Under the pieces are notes generated by a model that was given only the letters and a program-made list of their open reading frames with translations, did no database searches and was not told the DNA's origin. From Bradyrhizobium elkanii WSM2783 (GTDB lineage Bacteria; Pseudomonadota; Alphaproteobacteria; Rhizobiales; Xanthobacteraceae), in assembly GCF_000472865.1 (NCBI RefSeq), contig NZ_AXAP01000033.1, forward strand, positions 29,582 through 93,237: a DNA stretch of 63,656 bases. Reading direction: 5' to 3'. A program made the translations under genes and the position numbers. This document shows, one piece after another, positions 8,783-16,408 of this stretch; the first letter of the stretch is position 1, and every line of letters starts with the position of its first letter.

Positions 8783-10104
8783 ATACGTTGCGCGCCCGTA
8801 TGGCCATGACGTTGATCCTGTCGATCGCGTGTGTCGTCGGTTTTTCGACGCTCCTTATCCACTATTCCTTATGCGCGATCGGTGAAAAGAAATTTGCCGA
8901 GGCCGTCATCGATCGGGTGCACATGATCGCGCCTTCCCTCGCGCGGGCCGAGCCTGAAAGCGAACTTCGTCTGTCGCCGATGCCGGGAAGGGGGCAGGTC
9001 CTCCAGGGAGCGTCGGCGTCCTTGAAGGCAGCTTTTTCTCAAGAAAGTATCAGTTACGATGTTGTGGTGAGCCAGCAGGAAGGCACCAGTAAACCAACCG
9101 TATCGATCAATCTGGGTCCCGGTTGGCTGGTGTTCCCTGGTCCCGCTCATGGTCCGCCGTCGGTTGTTTGGTATGCCGCGCTCGCGTGGATGGCGATCAT
9201 CACAATCGGTACGACGGCTGTCGCTCTCGTTGCCGCTCACCATATCACCCGCAAGCTGAGCATTTTGGAACGTTTAGCCACCAATCTGAATGCGAGGGGC
9301 GCCTTCGAAGATATCCCCGAAGAAGGGCCTGATGAGGTCAGAGCGACCGCGAGGGCGCTAAACAAACTCGGTGCAAGCCTCAGAGCTGCGGTGGAGAGCA
9401 GGATGCGGCTTGTTGCAGGAGCCAGCCATGATCTGCGGACGCCGATGACTAGGATGAGGTTGCGCGCCGAATTCCTGCCGGAGAATGACAGGGCCGAGTG
9501 GCTGAGCGACCTGGAAGAGATGGATCGCATCGCAGATAGCGCTATTCAGCTCGTTCGAGAAGAAATCTCCGCGGACCCGCGTGAGACAATTAAAATCGAC
9601 GAGGCTGTAAAGCGAGTTTGCGACGATTTGTCCGCTCTGAAATATGCAGTCGAATGGGTCCCGTCAGACACTGCAAAAGTGTCGGTCGCACCGCTGGCGC
9701 TCGTGCGTGCTTTGCGGAATCTCATCATCAATGCAGCGACCCATGGCGAGGGCGCGAGGGTTCGGGTCGACGTCGTCGGCTCGTATTGCGCTATTTTTAT
9801 CGAGGATAACGGCACCGGAATCCCTGAAACGCTTATGGCTAGTGTTTTTGAGCCATTCTTTCGGGTTGATTGCGCGCGCAGACAACATGTGCCTGGCGCA
9901 GGCTTGGGACTGGCAATAGCCAAAGAAATTATAGAAAGGTCAGCCGGAAAACTACAGATCGAGAACATATCCCCGACGGGGCTCCGACAGATCATCTCTC
10001 TTCCAGTTGCGAAACGGGAAGCGTGGTTCTCTCAGAATTGCCGAGCATCGAGTGTCGCGGGAGAGCGTGAGGCGCGGCCGACGGCTGTCGCTCAAGTTGC
10101 CTAA
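8779..10104 (+). CDS. EnvZ-type sensor histidine kinase
   Basis: The 441-residue protein starts with a membrane segment (residues about 8-30), a periplasmic part of about 100 residues and a second membrane segment (AALAWMAIITIGTTAVALVA). A HAMP linker follows (HHITRKLSILERLA). The phospho-acceptor His is in GASHDLRTPMTRMRLRAEF. The N box is RALRNLIINAATHG, the G1 box EDNGTGIP and the G2 box GAGLGLAIAKEI. The domain order matches EnvZ/RisS-type kinases paired with OmpR regulators. It overlaps the regulator at 8057-8782 by four bases. The ligand sensed in the periplasm is not recognisable. Confidence 0.95.
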   Translation: MNTLRARMAMTLILSIACVVGFSTLLIHYSLCAIGEKKFAEAVIDRVHMIAPSLARAEPESELRLSPMPGRGQVLQGASASLKAAFSQESISYDVVVSQQEGTSKPTVSINLGPGWLVFPGPAHGPPSVVWYAALAWMAIITIGTTAVALVAAHHITRKLSILERLATNLNARGAFEDIPEEGPDEVRATARALNKLGASLRAAVESRMRLVAGASHDLRTPMTRMRLRAEFLPENDRAEWLSDLEEMDRIADSAIQLVREEISADPRETIKIDEAVKRVCDDLSALKYAVEWVPSDTAKVSVAPLALVRALRNLIINAATHGEGARVRVDVVGSYCAIFIEDNGTGIPETLMASVFEPFFRVDCARRQHVPGAGLGLAIAKEIIERSAGKLQIENISPTGLRQIISLPVAKREAWFSQNCRASSVAGEREARPTAVAQVA

Positions 10105-10221
10105 GCCGGCCCCATTGCAGCTTGCTATCGGCCAGCGTGATCGAAATAAAAGGAAATATCCCGGCCCAAAACCAGCGTCGATTGTCGTTGATAGTGCCTG
10201 AAGATTAAATGAGCACTGCTG

Positions 10222-10611
10222 ATGCGATACGACGTAGTTTGTTCTCTCCTCCTGCGTGGCCTATTTATGTTCGCCGCAGGTGACGTCATGGACGACATGC
10301 CGTATGCCCTCGATCTAGAGGTCGCGCGGATCGCATTTCTTCAAGCTTATTTCGCCAACGCCGGTCTAATGTTGCCGGCGGCGCTCGCGGCTCTCAGTCG
10401 AGCGACCGGGTCGGATACGCGAGCTTCGAAGGGCGGTTACGCCCCGAGCGCTTCGCGCGATGGGTTATGCGAAGGCTCATCGCGGCTCGATCCCACGAGC
10501 ATTTCCGACTTACGCCAGAGACCATCCAAAAGTACGTGGCAGAGGTGCCGGTCGAGATGCGGGACCAGTCCGCTCCATGCGGGTAAGCGAAGATTCGCTA
10601 CGGCCTGCAAC
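10222..10611 (+). pseudogene. Unrecognised coding relic, possible frameshift
   Basis: The frame from 10222 gives a plausible helical start (LDLEVARIAFLQAYFANAG, then LMLPAALAALSRATG). Near 10410 a different frame becomes more protein-like: GYASFEGRLRPERFARWVMR, then HEHFRLTPETIQKYVAEVPV and a stop at about 10611. I do not recognise a family. The pattern suggests a small gene broken by one indel. Confidence 0.3.
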
Positions 10612-10622
10612 GTCAACTCACG

Positions 10623-11438
10623 CTATAGCAGCTTTTCCGCGAGGGCTTGGTGCACCGTTCGGATAGAGGCCTGAAAGCCAAGCTGGCGAGCGAGGGTGGT
10701 ATCCATGTGGAGGCGCCAAGGTGTCGCCAGAGCTTCTGCCGACCCTGAGATGGGCGCATTGACCAGGCCGGCGAGCTCGTAGAGCGAGGTGGGCGCGTCG
10801 TCCGCGATGTTGACCACGCGGCGGTCCATGGCACCAGTCAACGCCAGCTTCATCGCGGTCGCAATGTCACGGTGATGAACCATGCTCATTCTCATGGCAG
10901 GGTGAAAGGACGCGTCGGCTGCGTGCTTCGGCAGCGCCTCCAGGTGTCCATCTCCATCACCGTACACGAAAGCGAAACGCTGAATAGTCCAATTGAGCCC
11001 GCTCTCCTGCAAGGCCTTTTCTGCTGCGAGCTTGCTTGCCGGGTAAGCGTGCTGTGGGTTGGAAACATCGTCTTCGCGTCCGGGATGAGGCGTGTCGGTG
11101 CCGTAAACGTGGCCGGTGCTTGCCATAATGAAACGCGCGCCGGGAGCATATGTCTTTGCGGCCGCGATCAGGTTCTGCGTTCCCTCAAGGTTGACCCTCC
11201 AAATCAAATCGGTATCTGGCGTACGAAAGGTTGCGGCTAGATGTAAGATCGCCGAGACACCGTCGACCGCTTTGGCAAGGGACGTGCGATCCAGCAGGTC
11301 GCCATTTACTGCGGAAACTCCGTCTGCAGCACGAGCGTCGCCGCGAAGAAGGACACGGCAGGCTTCTCCAGCCGCCACAAGGCGCGGGACGAGGCGCTCT
11401 CCCACCAGACCGGTTGCTCCGGTTATCAAGATCGTCAT
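10623..11438 (-). CDS. NAD(P)-dependent epimerase/dehydratase-family oxidoreductase (extended SDR)
   Basis: The 271-residue protein begins with the Rossmann motif ILITGATGLVGERLVPRL. The catalytic region holds a Thr-Tyr-type arrangement with YPASKLAAEKAL (YxxxK), and the substrate-side segment is MVHHRDIATAMKLAL. This is the extended SDR class, which acts on nucleotide sugars, steroids or phenylpropanoid-like ketones; the substrate is not predictable. The start overlaps the stop of the MarR gene by four bases (ATGA), so it is co-transcribed with and probably regulated by that repressor. Length is slightly short for the class but complete. Confidence 0.9.
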   Translation of the reverse strand: MTILITGATGLVGERLVPRLVAAGEACRVLLRGDARAADGVSAVNGDLLDRTSLAKAVDGVSAILHLAATFRTPDTDLIWRVNLEGTQNLIAAAKTYAPGARFIMASTGHVYGTDTPHPGREDDVSNPQHAYPASKLAAEKALQESGLNWTIQRFAFVYGDGDGHLEALPKHAADASFHPAMRMSMVHHRDIATAMKLALTGAMDRRVVNIADDAPTSLYELAGLVNAPISGSAEALATPWRLHMDTTLARQLGFQASIRTVHQALAEKLL

Positions 11439-11905
11439 TTGCGGACTCCTTTGCTTGCTGCAATGGTCTCAAGCCTCTCTGTTGCGGCTTGAAGCACCCG
11501 AACAGCCGTTGCGATGTCGGAGCTGTCGAGATCGCCAAAGGCGGCACGTCGGATAAAGGTAAGGTCCGGTAACTCCCTCCAAAGCTTGTCACCCGTTGGC
11601 GTCAGTCGGAGGAGTTTCTGGCGCTGGTCACCGGCGTCTGGTGTCTGCTCCACGAGCTGCTTTCGCAGCAGCGTCGCCACGATCCCGCTCAACGTTGCTC
11701 TCTCGATCTGGAGTATCCTCACAAGATCTCGCTGCTTAGTTGGCCCTTCGTTCGCGAGGCGGTGCAGGACGTACCATTGGGTGGAGCCCAGATCGTAGGG
11801 CCGCAGAGTCGCGTCCATCACGGCCCTTCCGGCGAAATAACACCGCTTGGCCCATGCTCCCAAGGCGTCAGCCTGCCGGGTTGGTTTTCTCATACGCAAT
11901 TCCAT
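11435..11905 (-). CDS. MarR-family transcriptional regulator
   Basis: The start at 11905 (MELRMRKPTRQAD) is preferred over the ATG at 11923, because the latter lies inside a perfect operator palindrome. The winged-helix region is LGSTQWYVLHRLANEGPTKQ, RDLVRILQIERATLSGIV and RKQLVEQTPDAGDQRQKLLR with the usual D-x-R wing. It heads a two-gene operon with the epimerase-like gene at 10623. MarR proteins usually repress their own operon and release DNA on binding a small aromatic ligand; that is family knowledge, not seen here. Confidence 0.92.
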   Translation of the reverse strand: MELRMRKPTRQADALGAWAKRCYFAGRAVMDATLRPYDLGSTQWYVLHRLANEGPTKQRDLVRILQIERATLSGIVATLLRKQLVEQTPDAGDQRQKLLRLTPTGDKLWRELPDLTFIRRAAFGDLDSSDIATAVRVLQAATERLETIAASKGVRK

Positions 11906-11911
11906 TTGTTC

Positions 11912-11937
11912 GGTACCTAGCATATTAGCTAGGTACC
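11912..11937. promoter_or_regulatory. Perfect 10-bp inverted repeat, probable MarR operator
   Basis: GGTACCTAGC and GCTAGGTACC are exact inverse copies separated by ATATTA. The site ends seven bases before the proposed marR start at 11905, where it would block transcription or translation initiation. Size and symmetry fit a MarR-dimer operator, giving autoregulation of the marR-epimerase operon. Confidence 0.8.
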
Positions 11938-11955
11938 TTACAAAATCAGGCCGGT

Positions 11956-12034
11956 CTACAGCTTTTCAACGAAGGCCTTGAGGTTTCCTTGGCGCGTCTC
12001 GACGACGTCGCCCATCAATCACGACGTAGATACC
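11956..12034 (-). pseudogene. Possible 3' end of a gene cut by the insertion sequence
   Basis: The minus strand ends an open frame with LMGDVVETRQGNLKAFVEKL and a stop. It reads like a normal protein C-terminus but starts at the insertion-sequence boundary. No family is assigned. It could be chance. Confidence 0.25.
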
Positions 12035-13127
12035 TGTGTGTACCGAAAACTTAAGCTCGGGCGTAGTGGTGATGAAGTCCGCCCAGGATGGGGCGTGAAC
12101 TGATCGCACCGGTTCGCTGAACCGGGCGAGAAATCGGCGCGTCCTTGTTCAAGGATCGATGCGTTCTGACGTTATTGTAATAGTCGGCGTAGGATTGCAG
12201 GACCCGACGCAGATGCGCCTCGCCCAAAACAATGACGTGGTCCAAACACTCACGCCGGATCGATCCGATCAGCCGTTCGGCAAACCCATTCTGCCAAGGC
12301 GAGGTTGGTGCGGTAGGCTTGTCCCGGATGCCCATGGCGCGCAATCGGCGCGTGACGACGCTGCCATAGATCCGGTCGCGATCGCGGATGAGGTAGTGCG
12401 GAGCCTCATCCCAAGGAAATGCCTCCGTGATTTGACGTGCAACCCGTTCCGCCGTCGGATTTGCTGTGACGTTGATCCAGACCAGGTCTCTGCGGTCGAG
12501 CCGGACGATCACAAAAGCATAGAGCAGATCGAAACTGACGGTGGGAACAACGAACAAGTCCATGGCGGCAATGTCCGGCGCGTGATTACGCGAGAAGATC
12601 CGCCATCCCTGGCTGGGTGGCCCGCGTCGCTTCACCATGTACTTGGCGACGCTGGACTGCGCGACCTCGAACCCGAGCTTGAGCAGTTCGCCGTGGATGC
12701 GTGGCGCGCCCCAAAGCGGATTTTCGACGCTGATCCGCCGGATCAACGCGCGCAGCCTCGTGTCGATCGGCGGCCGCCCCTCCGATCGGGCGCGACTTCC
12801 AACGCCAATAGCCGCGAAAGCCGGCGCGGTGCCAACGCACGACCGTCTCGGGCCGGATGATCGTGAGGACCTGCAAGATCGATGGAAACCAGCGATACAG
12901 CTGAATGAAGAACCAGCGATCATCGTTGGTGAGCCGGACGCGACCCCGCATCTTACGCCTCAAGACAATCAACTGATGTCTGAGCGCCGCATTCTCTGCT
13001 TCAAGTCGGCTCTTCGACTTGAGGGGCGAAGCCAAGACGGCCAGTACGAAACAGAGCAGCCCGATCATTCCGCCAGCTTAGGCGATTCCATTACGTCATC
13101 ACCCGGATAAGGTTTTCGGTACACACA
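12035..13127 (-). mobile_element. Insertion sequence with rve-type transposase
   Basis: The element is bounded by inverted ends: TGTGTGTACCGAAAAC at 12035 and GTTTTCGGTACACACA at the right edge (13112-13127). It contains one frameshifted integrase-core transposase. The right end abuts the 3' part of a tonB-like gene. A second, much shorter copy of the same right end lies at 27451-27647. No convincing target duplication is visible at the edges. Confidence 0.85.
12051..13068 (-). pseudogene. Integrase-core (rve) transposase, frameshifted
   Basis: The N-terminal frame (13068 to about 12785) has a coiled start and the HTH-like segment ALRHQLIVLRRKMRG then WRWKSRPIGG. The C-terminal frame (about 12785 to 12051) continues with PPIDTRLRALIRRIS, NPLWGAPRIHGELLKLG and the DDE core: Asp in IAAMDLFVVPT, Asp in YLIRDRDRIYG and Glu in GFAERLIGSIRREC. 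One extra G in a run of four near 12775-12785 accounts for the shift. Restored length is about 339 residues. It is an IS3/IS481-like single-ORF enzyme; the exact family is not decided. Confidence 0.85.
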
Positions 13128-13384
13128 ACGCCAAACTGTTGTCAAAGAAGGTGCGAGCCCATCTGGTCAATCCTGGCGGCGGGCACGCCAGTTCCGCTAC
13201 CGTCACGTTCTTCATCCTGTCCAACGGGCGGATTCGTCCCGACAGTCTGAAGATTGTAACAAACAGCGGGCAATCCAAGGTCGACGCGAGCGCGCTGCAA
13301 ACCATTCGCGCAAGCGCGCCGTTCGATCCGCCGCCAAAGGAGATGAGCATCACGATCGTCGTCGATTTTGATCGAAGAAGTTGA
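13128..13384 (+). pseudogene. TonB-family C-terminal domain, 5' part lost at insertion sequence
   Basis: The reading frame is open from the insertion-sequence edge and encodes NAKLLSKKVRAHLVNPGG, TVTFFILSNGRIRPDSLKIV, DASALQTIRASAPFDPPP and a final ITIVVDFD. This is the C-terminal domain of TonB energy-transducing proteins, which touches the TonB box of outer-membrane receptors. The membrane anchor and proline-rich spacer are missing, so the gene was split or truncated by the element at 12035-13127. The left remainder is not visible on the other side, implying a deletion. Confidence 0.8.
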
Positions 13385-13666
13385 GTCTCGACTGAGGTCG
13401 CAAGTGCGGGATGCACAGTCGCTGTATCACCGCGCCTCCACACACGTTGTGGCCAGCCCGGTCAATCTTCGATCAGCTTGTGATGTTGCTGCTGGTTTGG
13501 CAGGGTCATGGTCTTTGCCCATTTCGGATGGGGCATTCCTGTCTCTTCTGCGTCTCGCGCAAGGAAACCAGGGCGCTCGTAGAATGCGCTCGGCGCGCTT
13601 TTTCATGTTAGGCGACGCGACGTCTTCGCGCTTGGAGAAAGCGAGCGAACTCCTTCTGAAACCGTC

Positions 13667-14701
13667 TCACTTCTCCGGCGCCCGCAGCAGCATGGCGTGG
13701 GCGTGCATGTCGCCGGCGAGGCTGAGTGCCACGACCCATGGTGTGCTCACCTTGCCCCGCATCAGGCACAGATTCACGGGGATGTTTGCGACTGTCATGT
13801 TGGCGTTTTCGGCGAGCGTAAAGAACGTCGCGCCGGGCTCCAGCGTCTTTTGCCAGACATCCAGCAATGTCTGCGAGGCCTGGTGGCCGGTCAGGGTAAC
13901 GTCCTTGGAAGAGATGCCCTGGCGTTGCAGGAGGCGGCTCACGGCGTGCGGCGCCGTCTGGCCACCGAAGGTGCCAAAATGCTTCAGACCCGATTCGGTG
14001 ACGTGGTAGTAGGGACCGGTCCAGTTCTGGGCCTGCGGACTCGGGTCCGAAGCACCGGGTTCAAACCGCACTTGGCGACGGTCGCCGATCAGAAACATAT
14101 CGCCGAAATTCTGCTCCTGGGCGATCACCTCGGTATCCACCAGACGCCAGCGCGGTTGCTGCCCCGGCGCCGCCACGCCCACCACCGCAGCGGCCGCGCC
14201 GTCGGCCGCGCTCACCGACTGCGGCGTGTGGTAATCCATAATGGTTGTCCAGCCGCCGCCGATCGCGACCAGGATGTTGCGCGCACGCCCGGCGCGGATC
14301 ATGGCGTCGGCCAGTGCCACTCCGACATTGAAATTGCTGAAATCATTCGCCAACGGAATCGTCAGCGTCCTTTCCGAGAGCTTCAGATCTCTCGTCAGCG
14401 CGAACAGATCCGGCGGTACGAAATAGGTATTCGGAGAGAGGCAGCCCATGACGATGTCGATCTGGCTGATGTCCAAGCCGGCATCGGCAATCGCTGCGCG
14501 TGCAGCCGGCACGAGGATATCGAGCACGGTCTGGCCCTCGGCCAGCACATGGCGCTTGTCATAACCCGTGAATAGCCCCTGTCCGTCAGGATGGTGCTCG
14601 CGCAGCCAATCGAAGATCTTGTCATCGTTGGTGCGGATGTCAGTTGGCAGATTTTGGGCCATGCCGATAATGCCGATGCGGTTTTCAGTCATGCGGGCCA
14701 C
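13667..14701 (-). CDS. KAS III (FabH)-like thiolase-fold protein lacking the catalytic Cys
   Basis: The 344-residue protein has the length and fold markers of 3-oxoacyl-ACP synthase III: GIIGMAQNLPT at the start, ALADAMIRAGRARNILVAIG, and SAADGAAAAVVG. The His and Asn of the triad are present (TGHQAS, H273; ENANMTVANIP, N301). Where FabH has the nucleophile in A-C-S-G-F, this protein has D-F-S-N-F (F121), so covalent acyl-enzyme formation by Cys is not possible; a neighbouring Ser (S122) could matter. It starts six bases after the amine oxidase stop, so the two are in one operon with the ThDP enzyme upstream. It may be a condensing-enzyme relative with a non-standard acyl transfer or a non-catalytic partner. 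Confidence 0.85.
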   Translation of the reverse strand: MARMTENRIGIIGMAQNLPTDIRTNDDKIFDWLREHHPDGQGLFTGYDKRHVLAEGQTVLDILVPAARAAIADAGLDISQIDIVMGCLSPNTYFVPPDLFALTRDLKLSERTLTIPLANDFSNFNVGVALADAMIRAGRARNILVAIGGGWTTIMDYHTPQSVSAADGAAAAVVGVAAPGQQPRWRLVDTEVIAQEQNFGDMFLIGDRRQVRFEPGASDPSPQAQNWTGPYYHVTESGLKHFGTFGGQTAPHAVSRLLQRQGISSKDVTLTGHQASQTLLDVWQKTLEPGATFFTLAENANMTVANIPVNLCLMRGKVSTPWVVALSLAGDMHAHAMLLRAPEK

Positions 14702-14707
14702 TCCGGA

Positions 14708-16381
14708 TCAGGCTAAGCCGAGACGATGCAGGACGATATCGGCAGTCTCCAGCGCGCCCTCGGCCCATGTCTGGTTGGTCGAGTACGCTTCACCGCAGAT
14801 GTAACAGGGAAAGTTCGCGACAGGCTGGGTCATGTGTTCGAGCATCTCTGCCGAGTTGTAGTTCACGTTCCAGAGATGCACGCCGCCGCCATACGGATCG
14901 CGCGACCAGTCCATATAGGCGGCATCGGTCGGCTTCGGCGCGCTCTCGATGCCGTGCATCTGCAAGAGCTGGCGGTGCAGTTCGTCCACCATCGGCTGAG
15001 TGGCCTTGTGCGCCTCCCAATTCGCCTGCAGCCGCTTGGAGAACTCGTCCGTCTGAAGTGACGACGCAAGCGGACTTGGGGCTCGGTTGAATGTCGGCAG
15101 CGCGCGCAGCACTGGCGCGCCCAATTGCAGGCCGGCTCTTTGCACGTCCGCGATGGTGTCGAGGCCAGCCCAGAAGTCGACGTTCAGGAGGTCATCATAA
15201 GCCATCGCGAGGCCGGGCTCGCCGGGCTTGGGCACGCCATCACCGTCCGACCCGACGGGCCAATAATAGCACTGCCGCAACGGCAGGTCGGTGAGCGATC
15301 GGCCGCTAGAAACCCCTGCCGCCTGCCACCAGCTCTCGGGATACAGCAGAAAACACTTGAACAGCGGAATCGCGCGGACCGAGGCGAGGTCGTGTCGGAA
15401 TTGGGTGTTCCTTGGGTCAAGTACCTCGCCCTCCGGCCGCAACAATTCGATCGCGCGACGGGGCATGGCAAGCACGATGGCGCGTGCGGTAATTTTGCGG
15501 CCATCGCGCAAATCAAGCTGTACGCCCTTCGATCCGTCGGCGAGCTCGACGCCAACAAAGCCATCCAGCCAGCAGTTGCATTCGATTTCGCCTCCGGCGT
15601 CGTGGAATCTCTGCTGCAATCGCCAGGGCACCGCCTCGTAGCCCTCGTTCACCATCCGGTACTCGACACCCTGCGCAAAATCGAAATATTCGGTGATGAG
15701 GTCGAGCGCGTTGGTGTTGCCGCCCAGGCAGTCATAGCCGACGGTCGTGCGCGCAGCGTTGTAGCCGTCCGGACTGATATACTTGGCCAGCAGGTTCCAG
15801 AATGCGTGCTGCCACAGCGGCAGGCCGTCGATCTTCTGGTCCAGCAGGTATTGCCGTAGCTGGCCGCTTTTGAGCTTGTCGGGGATCTCCGGCATGAGGT
15901 TGATCAATTCCCGCGTGATCAGCTCCGCCGGACTGGCACCCGTTTGGGCCGCGAGCCACTTGGCCTCGGCCGGGTCGAACCAGTAGGGGAGCACGTCCGG
16001 GTTGCCAAGCTGTGAGGTGCGCAGAAGATGGCCGCGCAGGAACGCAATGTTGTTTGCGACGTCCACGACCTGCTGATGGGTCGGCAGCTTGAGTACGTTC
16101 TCGACTAGGTCTTTCATCCGCGTTTGCGCGGGGCTGACGTAGCGCATGCCGCCGATCTCGGCAGTGGTGTCGGGCATATGCGGTGAGCGGGCGGAGAGCA
16201 GCCGGCCGCCGATGCGATCACTGCCCTCGAACAGCTTCACCTTGAGAGTGCCACCGCGCGCCCTTGCCCAGTTCGCCGCCAGGCCGTCGCCAAGCGTCGA
16301 CGTCATCAATCGCCAGCCGGTATAGATGCCGCCGACCCCACCGCCGACGATCGCAATATCGAGATCCGGTTGTTGCTGCAT
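14708..16381 (-). CDS. Flavin-dependent amine oxidase-family protein
   Basis: The 557-residue protein starts with a dinucleotide-binding motif (DIAIVGGGVGGIYTGWRLM) and the second FAD segment KLFEGSDRIGGRLLS. The C-terminal FAD contact is ICGEAYSTNQTWAEGALETAD, the usual G-E-x-x-S/W pattern of monoamine oxidases and L-amino acid oxidases. It would oxidise an amine or amino acid with FAD. It follows the ThDP enzyme with a gap of about 27 bases and precedes the KAS III-like gene by six bases. It has no signal peptide, so it is cytoplasmic. The specific substrate is unknown. Confidence 0.9.
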   Translation of the reverse strand: MQQQPDLDIAIVGGGVGGIYTGWRLMTSTLGDGLAANWARARGGTLKVKLFEGSDRIGGRLLSARSPHMPDTTAEIGGMRYVSPAQTRMKDLVENVLKLPTHQQVVDVANNIAFLRGHLLRTSQLGNPDVLPYWFDPAEAKWLAAQTGASPAELITRELINLMPEIPDKLKSGQLRQYLLDQKIDGLPLWQHAFWNLLAKYISPDGYNAARTTVGYDCLGGNTNALDLITEYFDFAQGVEYRMVNEGYEAVPWRLQQRFHDAGGEIECNCWLDGFVGVELADGSKGVQLDLRDGRKITARAIVLAMPRRAIELLRPEGEVLDPRNTQFRHDLASVRAIPLFKCFLLYPESWWQAAGVSSGRSLTDLPLRQCYYWPVGSDGDGVPKPGEPGLAMAYDDLLNVDFWAGLDTIADVQRAGLQLGAPVLRALPTFNRAPSPLASSLQTDEFSKRLQANWEAHKATQPMVDELHRQLLQMHGIESAPKPTDAAYMDWSRDPYGGGVHLWNVNYNSAEMLEHMTQPVANFPCYICGEAYSTNQTWAEGALETADIVLHRLGLA

Positions 16382-16408
16382 TTGGTTCGCCCCCTCGAAG
16401 CCGTAAAT

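Noticed and set aside
12159..12860. 233-codon plus-strand frame inside the insertion sequence
   Set aside because: It is antisense to the integrase-core transposase.
15125..15859. 244-codon plus-strand frame opposite the amine oxidase
   Set aside because: It is antisense to the FAD-binding oxidase and shows no recognisable fold.
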